Assembly: GCA_013350335.1 (NCBI GenBank)
Contig: CM023541.1
Location: 61,445,413-61,509,412, forward strand
Reading direction: 5' to 3'
From: Chimonanthus salicifolius
Taxonomy: Eukaryota > Streptophyta > Magnoliopsida > Laurales > Calycanthaceae
Length of the DNA stretch: 64,000 nt
A program made the position numbers and the translations under genes. Positions 11,001 through 22,702 of this stretch are shown here, one piece after another. How positions within the stretch are numbered: the first letter of the stretch is position 1; each line of letters begins with the position of its first letter. The notes under the pieces were generated by a model, which was not told the DNA's origin, searched no databases, and saw only the letters and a list, made by a program, of their open reading frames with translations.

Positions 11001-14000
11001 AACATAAAGAGAAAGGATTAAAGCTCAAAGCCAAAAGTGTAAAGAGAAAGTTCAGTGTCATGACACACCCTAAAAAGAAAAGGAAGAAGAAGGGATCATA
11101 CTAGGATCATGCTATCATTAATTAGATAAGCACTCTGTCCAGGTCCTGTCAAAGTGAGGATTTTATTGACAAAAAAATCTACTTCAATTACCTTGAAATG
11201 ACCTACTTCAATTGGTGATCCATTATGCTCTTAGACATGGCCATGTATAGTGTAGAAATCACATTTGGGAAGGGTGATCGGTTAGCTATAGCAACGTGTG
11301 ATGTAGAGAAGCTGATTGCAAGTGGGTAAATCAAGCTATGTCAGAATTTCACTTTATTTATTTATTAGAGAGCTACCATGTCAGAGTTTCTCTTGATTTC
11401 CAAAACTTGCTTAGCAACAATCAAACAAGTCAGTAATGTTGATGGTAACTAGAAAAGTTATTGCAGAGTTGGATCTAAATGTTGGTCAGCAAGGGATTTC
11501 TTAATAAGAATAAGAGTATACATAGCGTGCCATTTATTACTAATCCAATTCGTTATCTGTTTCCCTTTCAAATAGTTCCTTGAACTTATGATTATTCAGT
11601 TATTCATATCAGGTGGTTCCCATTCTTCGATGAACATGTCAAAACCATCTTCATTGAAATTTCAAAATCCTCTCTTGTATTGGAGCAACCTCTAGGTTTC
11701 CTCTCATCTACCCATTCCTATCACTCTAGACATCCCTCTTGTATACATCTCATAAATTTTTTTTTTGAAAGGTTATACATCTTATAATTTGCACTTTAAT
11801 TATCGTCTTTTTCCCCATTACGCAACATTCGGCTTCATTATCCATATAACAATTTGGGTCTGGTTACTGATTTCCTCTAGGATCGCCACCTTGCCTTGGG
11901 TGATATTATTTCCAGTCTTCAAGGATTTGATGTGATTATTCGTGTGCTTCTGGTCAAAGCAACCAGTTAGGAGAATTTTGTGCTTTTGTCACCCTCCTTG
12001 ATACATTTGTTCTGAGATTGTTGCCTCCATTTGTCATCTGCATTAAATATTATTCTGTTGTCCTGCCATATCTATCTGATGAATGCCTTCTAAAGCAGTT
12101 GCAATTGATTCAGTGAGAGAACCAATGTAGAATTTCTCCACTCCACTTTTCCTTTCAATGGTTTCATCTTCGGTAAGAGCTTATCTTCTCATCCCATTGG
12201 ATTAAAACTGTCACCATTCATTAACTTTGTCTATAGGACCTGGTTCCCTCATCCACATTAGTTCAATTCAGAATGGAGGGGGCCTCATAATTCATCATGA
12301 GTGTCCATATATATTTGAATTGGAGGGAGCCCCGTGTTCTGAGATTGTTGCTTCCATTTGATTTCTTCTTGAGTATTTTTTAGCTTTAGTTGGTTTGAGA
12401 GAGATTCCCAAAGGGACCTGTTGTCTGCCTTAATATCATTTTGTTGTCCTGCCATATCTATCTGACATATGCTGTCTAAAGTAGTTGCAATTGATTCTGT
12501 AAGAGAACCAAAGTAGAATTTCTCTACTCCACTCTTCCTTTCAATGGTTTCATCTTCAGCCAGAGCTTGAAACTTCTCATCCCAATGGATTAAAACTCTT
12601 GTCACCATTCACAAACTTTGTCTTTAGGACCTGGTTCCCTCATCCACATTAGTGCAATTCAGAATGGAGGGGGCCCCATGATTCATCTTCAGTATCCATG
12701 TGATTAGCCAATGCATAGGAATCAATCAACCTAGGAAGCAGAAACTGAGAAAATCAACTTTTAAATTGATGTTTGGTGTGTGATCATACACTTGAGATTG
12801 ATTTCCCTACTCCTTTCAGAATAACTACAATTCAAAATGCACTAGCTTGTAATGATTATGAAGGGATAGGTGGTGTAACTGACTACTTGTCAAATATCCA
12901 ATTTCATTGCAACTTGAGAGATTATGAAACTGACAATTTAGCTTTCCTCCTACAACACCTTAGCACAGTGAAGGGTGTTTGATGGGTGGTGATTGTAGGA
13001 TTTCGTGGCTGTTTCCCTTAGGCATGTTTTCTATGAGATCTTTCTACAACTAGTGTGAAGGGTAATGTTGAGCATTCAGCTTTTTCCCCTCATTTGGTCA
13101 ATTAGGATCTCTCCCAGAGTTTTTGCCTCTGCTGGACTGTTGGCTTCCAAAGAATTCTCACTTAGGACAAGCTTCATTGCCGTTAGACAATAATCGTCAA
13201 TGGATGTCCTTTACGTCTTTGAGCAGCTAAAACAGCCGACCACCTCCTCTTAAATTGCTCTTTTGCCATAGATATCTGGAACTTCTTTCTCCACCTATTT
13301 GAAATGCAATGGGTGTTGCCTGCTTCCCTGAACTATTTTTTTCCTATTCTTGGTTCTCGTTTTTGGGGCAAACGGAATTCTCCATCATTTGGAGAATGGT
13401 GACTGGCATTCTCTTATGTTGCATTTGGAAAGAGAGGAACAATGATGCTTCATCTCCTCTATGGTGCTTCTTGCCAAATGCCAAATGATTTCATGCACTA
13501 TTACCCAGAAAGAGTTTTGATAAGTCTCCAAGTCAGATCTTTATTGAGCCTGGCTTGAGTATATTCTTCCTTACCCTTTGGTTATTTGTATTGGCTGAAG
13601 TTTTCTGAATGTGTGGATTCTTCTTTGCTTTTGTATCCCCTTTCTCCGTTCTTTTTTGCCTTTGCTTTTCTTGGTAAGCCCCTGTCTTTCTTTCCTTGTA
13701 ATCTTTTAGTATCTGCTTTAGCCCTTTAATACGCTTTTGTCACCATCTTAAGAAAAACCCCTAAAAAAGTGCAGTTACTGCATTGCAATGTTAGAAAAGC
13801 TGTTTGGCAATCTTTTGAATCTGGTTTGTGCTTTGGTGGCATTTGGGCAGCCCTTTTTCCTCCTACCTAGGGGTTTACATATGTTGCAGTAGCTGAGTAG
13901 AGGTGCTTTGACAGTCTATCCTATCATTTCATTCTTTGGATTGAGGTTGCTTTAATATCATTTATTTAGATAAATAGCCAGTTCACTGGGCATCTTATCT

Positions 14001-16782
14001 AAATTTCTGTAAAACCTTTATCTTTTCCAGGGATCAACATTTTTCTCTCAATGTGTGTATAAGATCTGTCGCTGATTCTGGAAAATATGTAGTAGTCTGT
14101 TGGTTTTCTTTTGGGAGGTTGCTTTGGCATGGCTTTTGCTTTCTTTCTGTAGGGGAAATGGTATCCATAAACAAGGTTTTTGTACCTGTCATGTTGATTC
14201 TAGAGTTAAATATATTACCAACTTTCACAAAATTCTTTTCTTTGTATAATTGCGGCGTAGTATTTAATCTCTCTCTCTCTCAAAAGGGCATAATCTATTG
14301 CTACATATTTTGTTACTTACTGTATGTTGGTATCTCTTCATTTGGGTGATATGATTCACTTCTGTGCCAAGTATTGTTGTGGACAATATTCATGCCTTCT
14401 TTATTTTGTTCAGGGACCATACTTATACTATCTGTTGGCTCCAACATGCATGTTGTATGTTACATTTGAGTTTGGAAGTCCTTTTAATCTGTTTTTAATG
14501 GTATTTCCAATTTCAAATATTTTCTTATATTTATCGATGTTTAATGTTTTTTGGTAATAACCATGTTCTACACAGAAGGGTCCTTGCCTCTTCCATGGTC
14601 TATCAGAATGAAAATAGCCCTGGGTGCTGCAAAAGGTCTTGCATTTCTTCATGAAGAAGCTGAAAGACCAGTGATCTATCGCGATTTTAAAACATCCAAC
14701 ATCTTATTAGATGCGGTATGTTATCTGTGATTACCGATACTGTACTTTTTCCTCATATCATTCATTTGCAGTGTATTTGCATTTTCAGGAGTACAATGCA
14801 AAACTCTCTGATTTCGGACTCGCTAAAGATGGTCCTGAAGGTGATAGGACTCACGTATCAACTCGAGTAATGGGGACATATGGCTATGCAGCTCCAGAAT
14901 ATGTAATGACAGGTGAGACATGAAAAGGTGCCATGTAACATCAGTCTCTGCACTAATAATAATAATGTAATGTAGTCGGGGGTTCCTTCCAAGCTAAGAT
15001 ACCCAGACACTCGTATATACTCAATTAATCATGTTAGATCCTGTATCTGTGTTGGATACCCGAATCCTGGTACTTGTATGATACTTAGTAAAATATGCTT
15101 TTAGTGATATATGATACTATCGTTTTACACAAAAGTAGGACTTCAATGGATAATGTAAAAAAACTTTACAAAGTAGGCCTTTATATGGCATTTAGCATGC
15201 TTGAAAGAGTAATTCATTTAATAAATTAATGGAAATAATAGCATGGGTAAATTATTACCAATAAAAAATTATAAAACCAGTATAGAAATATATTTTTAAT
15301 AAAATGCCTTCATCCACTTTCGTGTCTTAGATTCTGGGAAATTTGGGTATCATATCCTTGTTCCTCTGTCTGTGCATCAGAACAACGAAGATTATAACCT
15401 CACAGATCAAGGCTTCAACAACAAACTCTTCTCCAAAAGAAACAAAACCAACCACAATATATGTAAATGATTTTTCTGATAGTGATCAAATACCAGGACC
15501 AGTTGATGAGATAAATTGGTGTACCGAAAATGGTTGGGTTTGAGTGAAGACAAGGAAGATCTTGGCCCAACATCCACTAATGGAGACACAAATTAATATG
15601 TAGGACATCTAACTGCAAGCATAGGTAGGGAACTTTACTAAGCTCTCTTAAGTTCATTTAAATGGCTGTTATTTTTTTAGTTGTAAAAAAAAGGAGAAAT
15701 AAGAAAAAAATAAAGAGGATATTTGTTTTGGATTTGAAGGTGGGGATATTAGGATTGGAAGTTGATAGTGAATAAATGGTTTGGATGTTAAAGTCGTGAG
15801 ATCCGTTTTGGTGGGACTTGCTATGCTTGCATGGAATTCTTTATAGGGGAGTTCTTTTGGGCTTCGAGAAATTGTGGGAGACTTGGGTGTCTTGGAGAAG
15901 ATCATCAAGAGGAGGTTGCCCTTACACTAGAAGGCCATCTTTTCTCTCTAGGCGAGGTTCATTCTAGAGGGGGGAATTTTCACCGTACTTCCATTGCTTG
16001 TTCATCTTGACTTCTTGATTTGGTCTGGATTCATGTCTGTGGGAGAAGGATTTGGTGTGCAAACTCTTGATCTTGAGGTTGTAGTCTTGAGAGAGCCTTA
16101 GACTGCATGGCGATGAGGAGTTGTTGATGTCATGGTTTAACCAATTTGATCATTGAGTGACATTTGGTGGTTGCATTTCTTTCTCATGTGAAACTAATTA
16201 TATTACCATAATTCATGGTGTGCAAATTGGGTGCCTTTTTGGAATTCTGATCTGATGCATCTTTTTTTGGCAACAGGACATCTGACTTCAAAAAGTGATG
16301 TCTACAGCTTTGGGGTAGTCCTACTTGAAATGCTGACTGGACGAAGATCCATGGACAAAAACCGACCAAATGGGGAGCACAACCTAGTTGAGTGGGCACG
16401 GCCACATCTTGGTGAAAGACGTCGCTTTTATCGGCTCATTGATCCTCGTCTTGAGGGCCACTTCTCAATCAAAGGTGCACAGAAGGCTGCTCAGCTGGCA
16501 TCCCGATGTCTCAGCAGGGATTCAAAAGTTCGACCATTGATGAGTGAAGTTGTTGAAGCCCTCGCACCTCTGTTGAACCTTAAAGACATGGCCATCTCAT
16601 CTTGCTATTTCCAGAACATGCAAGCAGAAAGAGCAGGGGCCAACGCCAATGCAAGAAATGGCATGAGGGTGCAACCAGGCACTGCCATAGCTAGAAATGG
16701 ACCACCAATGAGGAGTCTGTCAAATGGAGCACGTGCTTCTCCGCACCACCAATCAGTGAATCCTAATGGTAAACCACCATAA
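8091..16782 (+). CDS. PBL34-like: Receptor-like cytoplasmic kinase VII (PBL34/35/36 group)
   Basis: Six coding exons with consistent phases: 8091-8289, 9628-9971, 10097-10232, 14579-14715, 14789-14912 and 16277-16782. They encode 481 residues. The N-terminus MGLGPDAIK has Gly2 for likely N-myristoylation and plasma-membrane attachment. Kinase landmarks are the glycine loop [10 protein letters not shown] at about 136, the VAVK lysine at about 167, the catalytic YRDFK Asp at 262, the DFG Asp at 280, the activation segment [13 protein letters not shown] and [20 protein letters not shown]. The tail is Asn/Gly/Pro-rich. From memory, protein and intron positions match Arabidopsis PBL34/35/36, which relay signals from cell-surface receptors. 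Orthology to one paralog is not resolved. Introns 3 (4.3 kb) and 5 (1.4 kb) are enlarged; intron 3 holds a LINE. The ATG at 8091 is preferred over an in-frame TTG at 8079. Confidence 0.93.
10880..11110 (-). mobile_element. Possible LINE 3' tail in PBL intron 3
   Basis: A T-rich run near 10865-10900 is followed by GTTTTATTAGAGAGTCTC and ACAAGAGAAAATAAAAC. This resembles the antisense 3' ends of other LINEs in the window (poly-A, then a short 3' UTR). There is no coding domain and no verified target-site duplication, so the call is weak. Confidence 0.3.
12009..12705. repeat. Imperfect tandem duplication in PBL intron 3
   Basis: Two copies of a unit of about 326 bp start at 12009 and 12335 (both TGTTCTGAGATTGTTGCCTCC or GCTTCC). 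Both include TTTCAATGGTTTCATCTTC and CCTGGTTCCCTCATCCACAT. The second copy has an extra insertion of about 65 bp. A minus-strand frame of 107 codons crosses the second copy, but it matches no family I recognise. The unit may derive from the coding part of the LINE whose 3' end follows. Confidence 0.6.
12990..13760 (+). mobile_element. L1-type LINE 3' end (zf-RVT domain) in PBL intron 3
   Basis: Plus-strand frames around 13220-13430 read [18 protein letters not shown], a region with MQWVLPASL, and then [11 protein letters not shown]. These are hallmarks of the zf-RVT domain at the C-terminus of plant L1 reverse-transcriptase ORFs. Stops and frameshifts break the frame. A T-rich 3' UTR follows, ending near an A-rich stretch at about 13755. 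The insertion lies in sense orientation and largely explains the length of this intron. Confidence 0.7.
14913..16276 (+). other. PBL intron 5, enlarged and without a recognised gene
   Basis: A 1364-bp intron bounded by G|GTGAGA and CAACAG|GA. A 66-codon open frame at 15343-15543 (containing [16 protein letters not shown]) looks coding-like but matches nothing I can name. It may be a transposase fragment. No other structure was seen. Confidence 0.4.
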
Positions 16783-18035
16783 GATTATATGTTCCCCATA
16801 CACCACTTGGTTTCATCTTCCTTTTGTTTTGTTGCTACTGTGTATTTCTGTTCTCTCTACAAAAACTAGACGGATGCCGGAAAAATTGTGCACTTGTGGT
16901 TGTGCATCAAACTCACCAAGAAACTTGATGGGGGCACCAACTGGTTATGATTTATAGAGAGAAGTCGATGTCATCGAATGCCGCTTATATAATTTATTTG
17001 GCAAATGTAACTTGTGAAGGATGCACCTAAATGTCTATTTTTACTGATGATGTTGCTCTCCTCTTCTCCTTTTGTTCCTGATAATAGTAATCGTCACGCA
17101 TTTGTATTTGATAATTGATAGCCAAATTGACTTTGAGGAGATCGACAGGTGATTCTGACTGTTCAAAAAAAAATTTGAATGGTGATTCTGGATTTCTGGG
17201 CATTATTAGTTTGAGGGTATTACCAATTCCTGGGGAAATTTATTCAGCAAATTATGCTTAAAAAGGGTTTTCTTTCTTTTCTTCACTGCTTGGAAGTGGA
17301 ATTTGAATGTTATTCTGGAGCCTTTGCCGATGACAGTCCGGAGTAAAAGAAGGGAACATTTCTGTATTTTCTTACATTTAGGTCCCACTGATATTCCATT
17401 AATTTTGACGTTGTCCAATTATTCTTCAAAAACTCTAATTTTATAAAAAGTTCAAAGTTAATTAGTAGAAATTGGGGGGTTTCTACCAAATCATCGTACA
17501 CCTGGGTCTCACTCCCCATAAGTCCACTTGATAGGATGCAACCTGTGTGGTTGGGTTGGATTAAGAGCTTAATTTTAGTTTGCATATATTAAATTTGGAT
17601 TTAATACTTTTAATCTAACCTTTGTTTCATTTCTCTTCTAATCTGTTCATAAACTAACTAATTTTTAAAATCTTAATCCATTTTTAATTTGGGCCGACCA
17701 ATTCAGGGTGAGTTACAGTGAATCAGAGTCAACCTGTGTATCAAGTAGCGTTAGATTTATGTACATTATATTGTCATGTTTCATAAAATTGTAACTGAAA
17801 AAACAAGTTTCATCACTAAAATTTAATCGCTCAAAATTTATCACTGAATTACTAATAAATATATTTAAAATAACTAAAATATCAATACAAAACAAATAAA
17901 ATGTGAAAAAAGTTAATAACATATTTTTATAAATTATTTTAATTCTAATTATAAATAACAAAATATCCAACAATCTAGAACTGACCGTGGATTAGTGAAG
18001 ACTTTTGTTGGTTTGGAATTTCTAAAGATAAACCG
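16783..18035. other. PBL 3' UTR and AT-rich spacer
   Basis: The first few hundred bases after the TAA at 16780 should be the kinase 3' UTR. The remainder is AT-rich spacer, with no supported gene, RNA or transposon terminus. Confidence 0.4.
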
Positions 18036-18050
18036 AAATTGAAGCAGAAG

Positions 18051-18312
18051 ATGGGCGGAGTTCTAAAATTTGCGGCCAAGATTGATGTAAAAGGTGGTTT
18101 CCGGTCCGTTTACTCCGCCGGTGATTTTACTGTCTTGTGGGTTTATCATCTTTCTCGCAGAAATGGATCTTTGCTATCCGCAACTTGGGTAGCTTTGCCT
18201 AATTTGAAATACATATGGCCAAGATTAGAAATGTCTGGACTGACTAATTTCCCTATAAATCCTTTCAATTTCTTTACCAATTTGAAGCCGAGGAGCCGTT
18301 CAGATATTCAAG
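18051..18312 (+). CDS. Unrecognised exon-like reading frame
   Basis: ATG at 18051 opens an 87-codon frame (MGGVLKFAAKIDVKGGFRS near the start, LRPxSRSDIQ-like end reading LKPRSRSDIQ). Its GC content and codon use are higher than the surroundings. It ends at a good donor (CAAG|GTGGGT). The best downstream acceptor (TGCAG at 19061-19065) keeps the frame, giving GKRRQD and then TAA at 19083. I do not recognise the family. It could be the first exon of a small gene or a degraded gene. A TATA-like stretch (CTATATAAGTGGGC, about 18648) lies inside the presumed intron and argues that the downstream frame may have its own promoter. Confidence 0.35.
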
Positions 18313-19091
18313 GTGGGTTTTAAATTTTTATTTTATTTTATTTTCCTTTTGCATCACTGGCTTGTTTTCTCACTTTCTTAAAAAGGTGGTCGATGTTAGA
18401 AGTCATTCTAAACTTGATGCATACGATGAAGGTGAAAGAAAGTGAATTTTACCTTATTAGATAGACTTTCTAATTGAAATTTAGATATAATAAAATCAAG
18501 ATTAGATTTGATCTCATTTAGAAAGATTTTTTTAGACAAGTTTCATTAAAATTTGTATATTTCTAATTAGAAGTAATATAATTTCTTTTTATAGATTTTG
18601 TAGAGAAATTTCAGAATCTAGTCGATCAATATAATCCCCTCTAATTCTCTATATAAGTGGGCATTTTGTAGTCAAAGAACCCATACCATTAAATCAAGCA
18701 ATAGCCCTCGCCTCTTCAAATTCTGTCACAATATCGTGGGTTCTCTAGAGTTCTATAGAGTTCTTTACTCTGTTTCTTCTCTGTAATTTCTTGCTCAGCG
18801 ATCCATTTCATAGAGCATAGGAGATTTCAAAACAAAAAAGAATGAGATTTTCATACGAGTTGATATTGTACTAATTGATTTTCATGCATGATTTATAAGA
18901 TGGGGCTATCGTAATTTTTATTTATTTTATTTTTTCTTCTTCTCTTTAGAAACGTCACTGAAGTATATATTGCTCTCCTTATCAAAATTTTCAATTTTGA
19001 TTTCAAATGGAGTTTATTTAACACGTACTATTGCTGATTTCTTATGCATATTTATTTGAATGCAGGAAAGAGAAGGCAAGACTAAACACTA

Positions 19092-19517
19092 ATGGAAGAA
19101 ACAATGAAAGAAGAAGAGAAGCATGATTCAAAGGAAGGAGTGAAAGAAGAGGAAAAACATAAAAAGAAAGACAAGGAAGAAAAGAAGAAGAAGGACAAGA
19201 ATGAAGGAGAGGCCCATGATGGTAATAAAGACGGCGGCGAGAAGAAGAAGAAGAATAAGAAGGATAAAAATGGCGAGAATGCAGAAGATGAAGAAAATGA
19301 TGGCAAGGAGAAGGAGAAGAAGAAGAAAGATAAGAACGCGGAGGGTAAAGAGAAGACTATGGATGCAGAAAAGCTAAAGTTGAAGTTGGAGAAGATCGAT
19401 CAAAAAATGGAGGAATTAGCAGCAAAGAGAGCAGAAATTTTGGCTCTGCTCAAGGAAGTGCAAAGCAATGCAAACACAGATGCTAGCAAAGGAAATGAAG
19501 AAGTTAAGAGGGAATAG
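19092..19517 (+). CDS. Lys/Glu-rich low-complexity protein with C-terminal coiled coil
   Basis: A 141-codon frame from ATG 19092 to TAG 19515. The first 90 residues are almost entirely K, E, D, N and G (repeats such as KEEEKHKKKDKEEKKKKDK), predicting a disordered, highly charged region. Residues of about 91-127 (LKLKLEKIDQKMEELAAKRA and following) have heptad-like Leu/Ile spacing consistent with a coiled coil. A 3' UTR of ordinary appearance follows. An in-frame TAA lies three codons before the ATG. No catalytic motif is present and no function can be assigned. The TATA-like element near 18648 and an intron ending at 19065 would give a plausible transcript. GAA/AAG-rich repeats can also produce long open frames by chance. 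Confidence 0.5.
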   Translation: MEETMKEEEKHDSKEGVKEEEKHKKKDKEEKKKKDKNEGEAHDGNKDGGEKKKKNKKDKNGENAEDEENDGKEKEKKKKDKNAEGKEKTMDAEKLKLKLEKIDQKMEELAAKRAEILALLKEVQSNANTDASKGNEEVKRE

Positions 19518-20715
19518 AAACAAGTCTACTGCAATAGAATAAATTAGTGGTACATTGGCAAGATAGTCATCTAAACAACAAATTGAATTTTGCTTAATCA
19601 TGTTCTCAAGTGTTTAGGTTCTTATGTACCTTTATTACTATTTTTTTTATATTAAGTTTATGCAAACATTGAATTGAGGCTGTTTTTAGAGAAATTGTAA
19701 AGAAGGGTTTCTTTAATTTATATATTTATATTTGATGTACTTACAGAAAACAGTTCTTTTTCTTTGTTTTGTGTCTATTTCATTCAGAGATCAATCATGG
19801 AATGTTGATAGTATTAATTATTAATAAGAATGAAAGCATCTTGCTTATTAAGGGACATGGGTGATGATCAAGATATTGAAAGCAAATGCCGGCACTTTCC
19901 AATTGTGTAATCTATCTGAAATAATATAGATCATTACCGAAACTCGCTGGTTGTATGGCTTTCAGCTTCAATTTGAAGCCGTTGGTTTGGGTTTGAGTCT
20001 CTGTACAGTGAAATGCACCAAAACTCAAAAATAAAAAATATAGATCATTAGGAAATAATTGAAAAGGAAAATCATTACGTAGATAACGTAGATTAGGTTT
20101 ACATAAAGTTTTTAACTCGTTTAAATGTGGTTTAATATAAAATATTATTTCTTCACTTCAAAATTAAACTGTCTACACCTTTTTTAAAGCTCGAAAGGTT
20201 TCATGTACTTATGGTAAGGGGTGGGAGGAGTTGATTTGTTTGAATTTGAATGGTCTTTATTTGGCTTAGAATTAGAGTTGAAACTCAGGACGGTCAAGCT
20301 ACGAGTTTCACCTCTTCTTAGAATGCATAGTATAATTTTTAAAACTACAAAAATTTATTTTTTTCACATATCTTTTATAATTGACATTTTAATATTTTTT
20401 TAAGATACAATCAAATTATACCTACACTGTTTCATAACTAGGCATCTATATTAAATAATGATTTGATGGATGATCATTCAAACATTATTTAGATTTAATA
20501 ATCATCTTAAAATATTATAATTTATCTTATCCCCTTAATTTAAAATTTCTAAATCTGCCATTCGGTCAACTACATAGGTGCATCATCTTATTCTCAACTT
20601 GAGTTGAGTAAAGTGCTGCTTATTTATATTTTAAATAATTTAAGAGGTGTTTTTCATTTTCAAGTTAATGGAAATAGAAGAGCATAGAAAGTGAGACATA
20701 TTTCTCTTCTTTTAT
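19518..20715. other. AT-rich spacer
   Basis: Contains the likely 3' UTR of the Lys/Glu-rich reading frame, then AT-rich DNA. Nothing else can be supported. Confidence 0.4.
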
Positions 20716-20727
20716 AGAATGTGGACT

Positions 20728-21013
20728 TTTTTTTTTTTGAATGATGGGTAAGTATTTATTCAAAACGAAAGCTTAAAAATATGTACAAAAGTCCACAACT
20801 TGAGCCAAGCAAAAGGTGGCCAAAAAATAGAGGCCTAAAAATCAAGTCCCGAAGAGGCAAATAGACAAGATCAAAGGACTCGGGAGGCCCAACAACTAAA
20901 TTGAAACTTAAAAAAAAAATCCTAAGTCCCCAACATTCAGCAGATTCCTAAGGTGGTTAACCAAAAAATTTCCAAATCGAGCTATCTTTGAGCCATCAGG
21001 ACCAAAGAGTTTC
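20728..21013 (-). mobile_element. 5'-truncated LINE tail with target-site duplication
   Basis: A T-run at 20728-20738 (poly-A on the minus strand) is followed by about 270 bp resembling a LINE 3' UTR. The insert is flanked by AGAATGTGGACT (20716-20727) and AGAATGAGGACT (21014-21025), an 11/12 match. This is the signature of target-primed reverse transcription. No coding domain remains. Confidence 0.6.
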
Positions 21014-21323
21014 AGAATGAGGACTTTTTGTCAAAAATAAAAGAATCTTTTTTAACCCTTTCTTAGAGAGGGAGATAGAAAGTTTTCTTTACTCCTCAAT
21101 ACTTTGGTTCGTTAATTTTCCATATTTTTTTTATGCAAACAACAAAACATTGAATTTCTACCGATCGAATTTCATACCCATGGAATTCACATAATTTTTT
21201 CGCCAGATTTGCTTTCTTCAAAGAAATAGACAAACAACTCCTTGAAATCACAAAGGCTCAATCAAGAAACAATGTGTGCTTTATTTGGGTTATTTACATA
21301 TACCCCCTTATCCTATGCTCTAA

Positions 21324-21702
21324 GGCCTCCCATCTTAACATAGGTATTTTTTGTTAGGAGACATGGGATAAAGTGAAATTTTCACTTTATCCCCGCCCTT
21401 CCATACACAAATCTTAAGTAGAGCATAACAGTGCACCTATGCGGTGAATCGAGCGGTGCACCTTTAATTATGAGCCGGGCACCTATAATTATTAGTGATG
21501 CACTGATCATTTCGAAATTAACTATAACTTTGGTTTGCATAACCCATCTACAACGGTGCACCTATGTGGTGAACCGAGCGGTGCACCTATTTTCATTTTT
21601 TAAAGGGATTAAGAAGGGTGAAGGGTAAAGTGGACTTTTTACTTAAATTTTTTAAAGCCCGTGTCTCCTAACAAAAAAATCTCGTGTCAGGATGGGCGGC
21701 CT
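21324..21702. mobile_element. Mutator-like MITE with long terminal inverted repeats
   Basis: The left end GGCCTCCCATCTTAACAT and the reverse complement of the right end GGCCGCCCATCCTGACAC form inverted repeats of about 50 bp. Both arms contain TTTTTGTTAGGAGACA(T/C)GGG. The element is flanked by ATGCTCTAA (21315-21323) and TTGCTCTAA (21702-21710), an 8/9 match, the duplication length typical of Mutator-like elements. An 8-bp reading, TGCTCTAA, is perfect. Inside, a unit of about 35 bp (GGTGCACCTATG.GGTGAA.CGAGC) occurs twice, near 21430 and 21555. No transposase is present. Confidence 0.7.
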
Positions 21703-21710
21703 TGCTCTAA

Positions 21711-22702
21711 TTTGTAAAAAATGAAATGATGTATGTTCTATTTGGGTTATCTACAGAAATTTTTTGAGATCTTTTGGGACGACGCCCCACATCAACACAT
21801 AACACCTCCACTTAACGCCGTTGGACTTGAACTACTGGCCTCTCGCTTCTTGTATTTATATATTTTATTCAATTGCAAATAACCTCCTTATCAACCTATG
21901 TGGTCATTCTTTATAATTTTTATCAATCAATTAATTTTATAGCCCATCTTATAAGAATAGAATGTAAAATTCAATTCTAATTTTGTAGGCAAATGCATCT
22001 TTTTACTAGCCATGAAGTCTTCTAATTATACTCATGGAGTTCTAGTACATAGAATGATTATAATAACCCATACATCCATTTGGTGTCGGTGATGAATCAA
22101 TATAAAGTTTGTATTAAATTTATTTTATCTATTTGAAGTTGACTTTTGTAATTAAAATTTTTTATTTATAGATTGACTATCTGTATAACATTTATATTAA
22201 GTGGGTCACGTGTTTAATAAGAAATGAATCCCATGACATGACAAGCTCTTTTTTTTTTTTTTTGTTTTTTATTTTTAATTGTTCAAAATCTATTTTTTTT
22301 AGAACTTAATAAATAAAATTGTTTTGTTATCCAGAGTAAATCCACGAAGGGACACCCGGTAATGCTTTAAAACTTTGAATACGAGGTTTTATTTACTGTG
22401 ATGAATATTTACGATACCACATTTTATAATTTGAAAAGTAGGAATTCGAAGAGTTAATTTTAAATAAATAAACAAAGACAATAAAGATGATGGAAACAGC
22501 GAATAAGACTGCCATTTATAGTAACAATGAATGCTAAAAACAAAAACAAATATAATTAAAAATAAATAATAAAATTTAAAGGAATGGAATGACATTAATC
22601 TCTCTTCTCAACCCATGTCTGATTAAGGAACCCTCCAATCATAAACCCATTAATGACGATCCCATTCCAAACCAGCAATCAAATTTATGTAAGAAGTTGC
22701 CA
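21711..22702. other. AT-rich spacer and probable pectate lyase 3' UTR
   Basis: AT-rich DNA with a T-run at about 22249-22263. The part adjacent to 22703 should be the 3' UTR of the pectate lyase gene. No other feature was seen. Confidence 0.4.
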
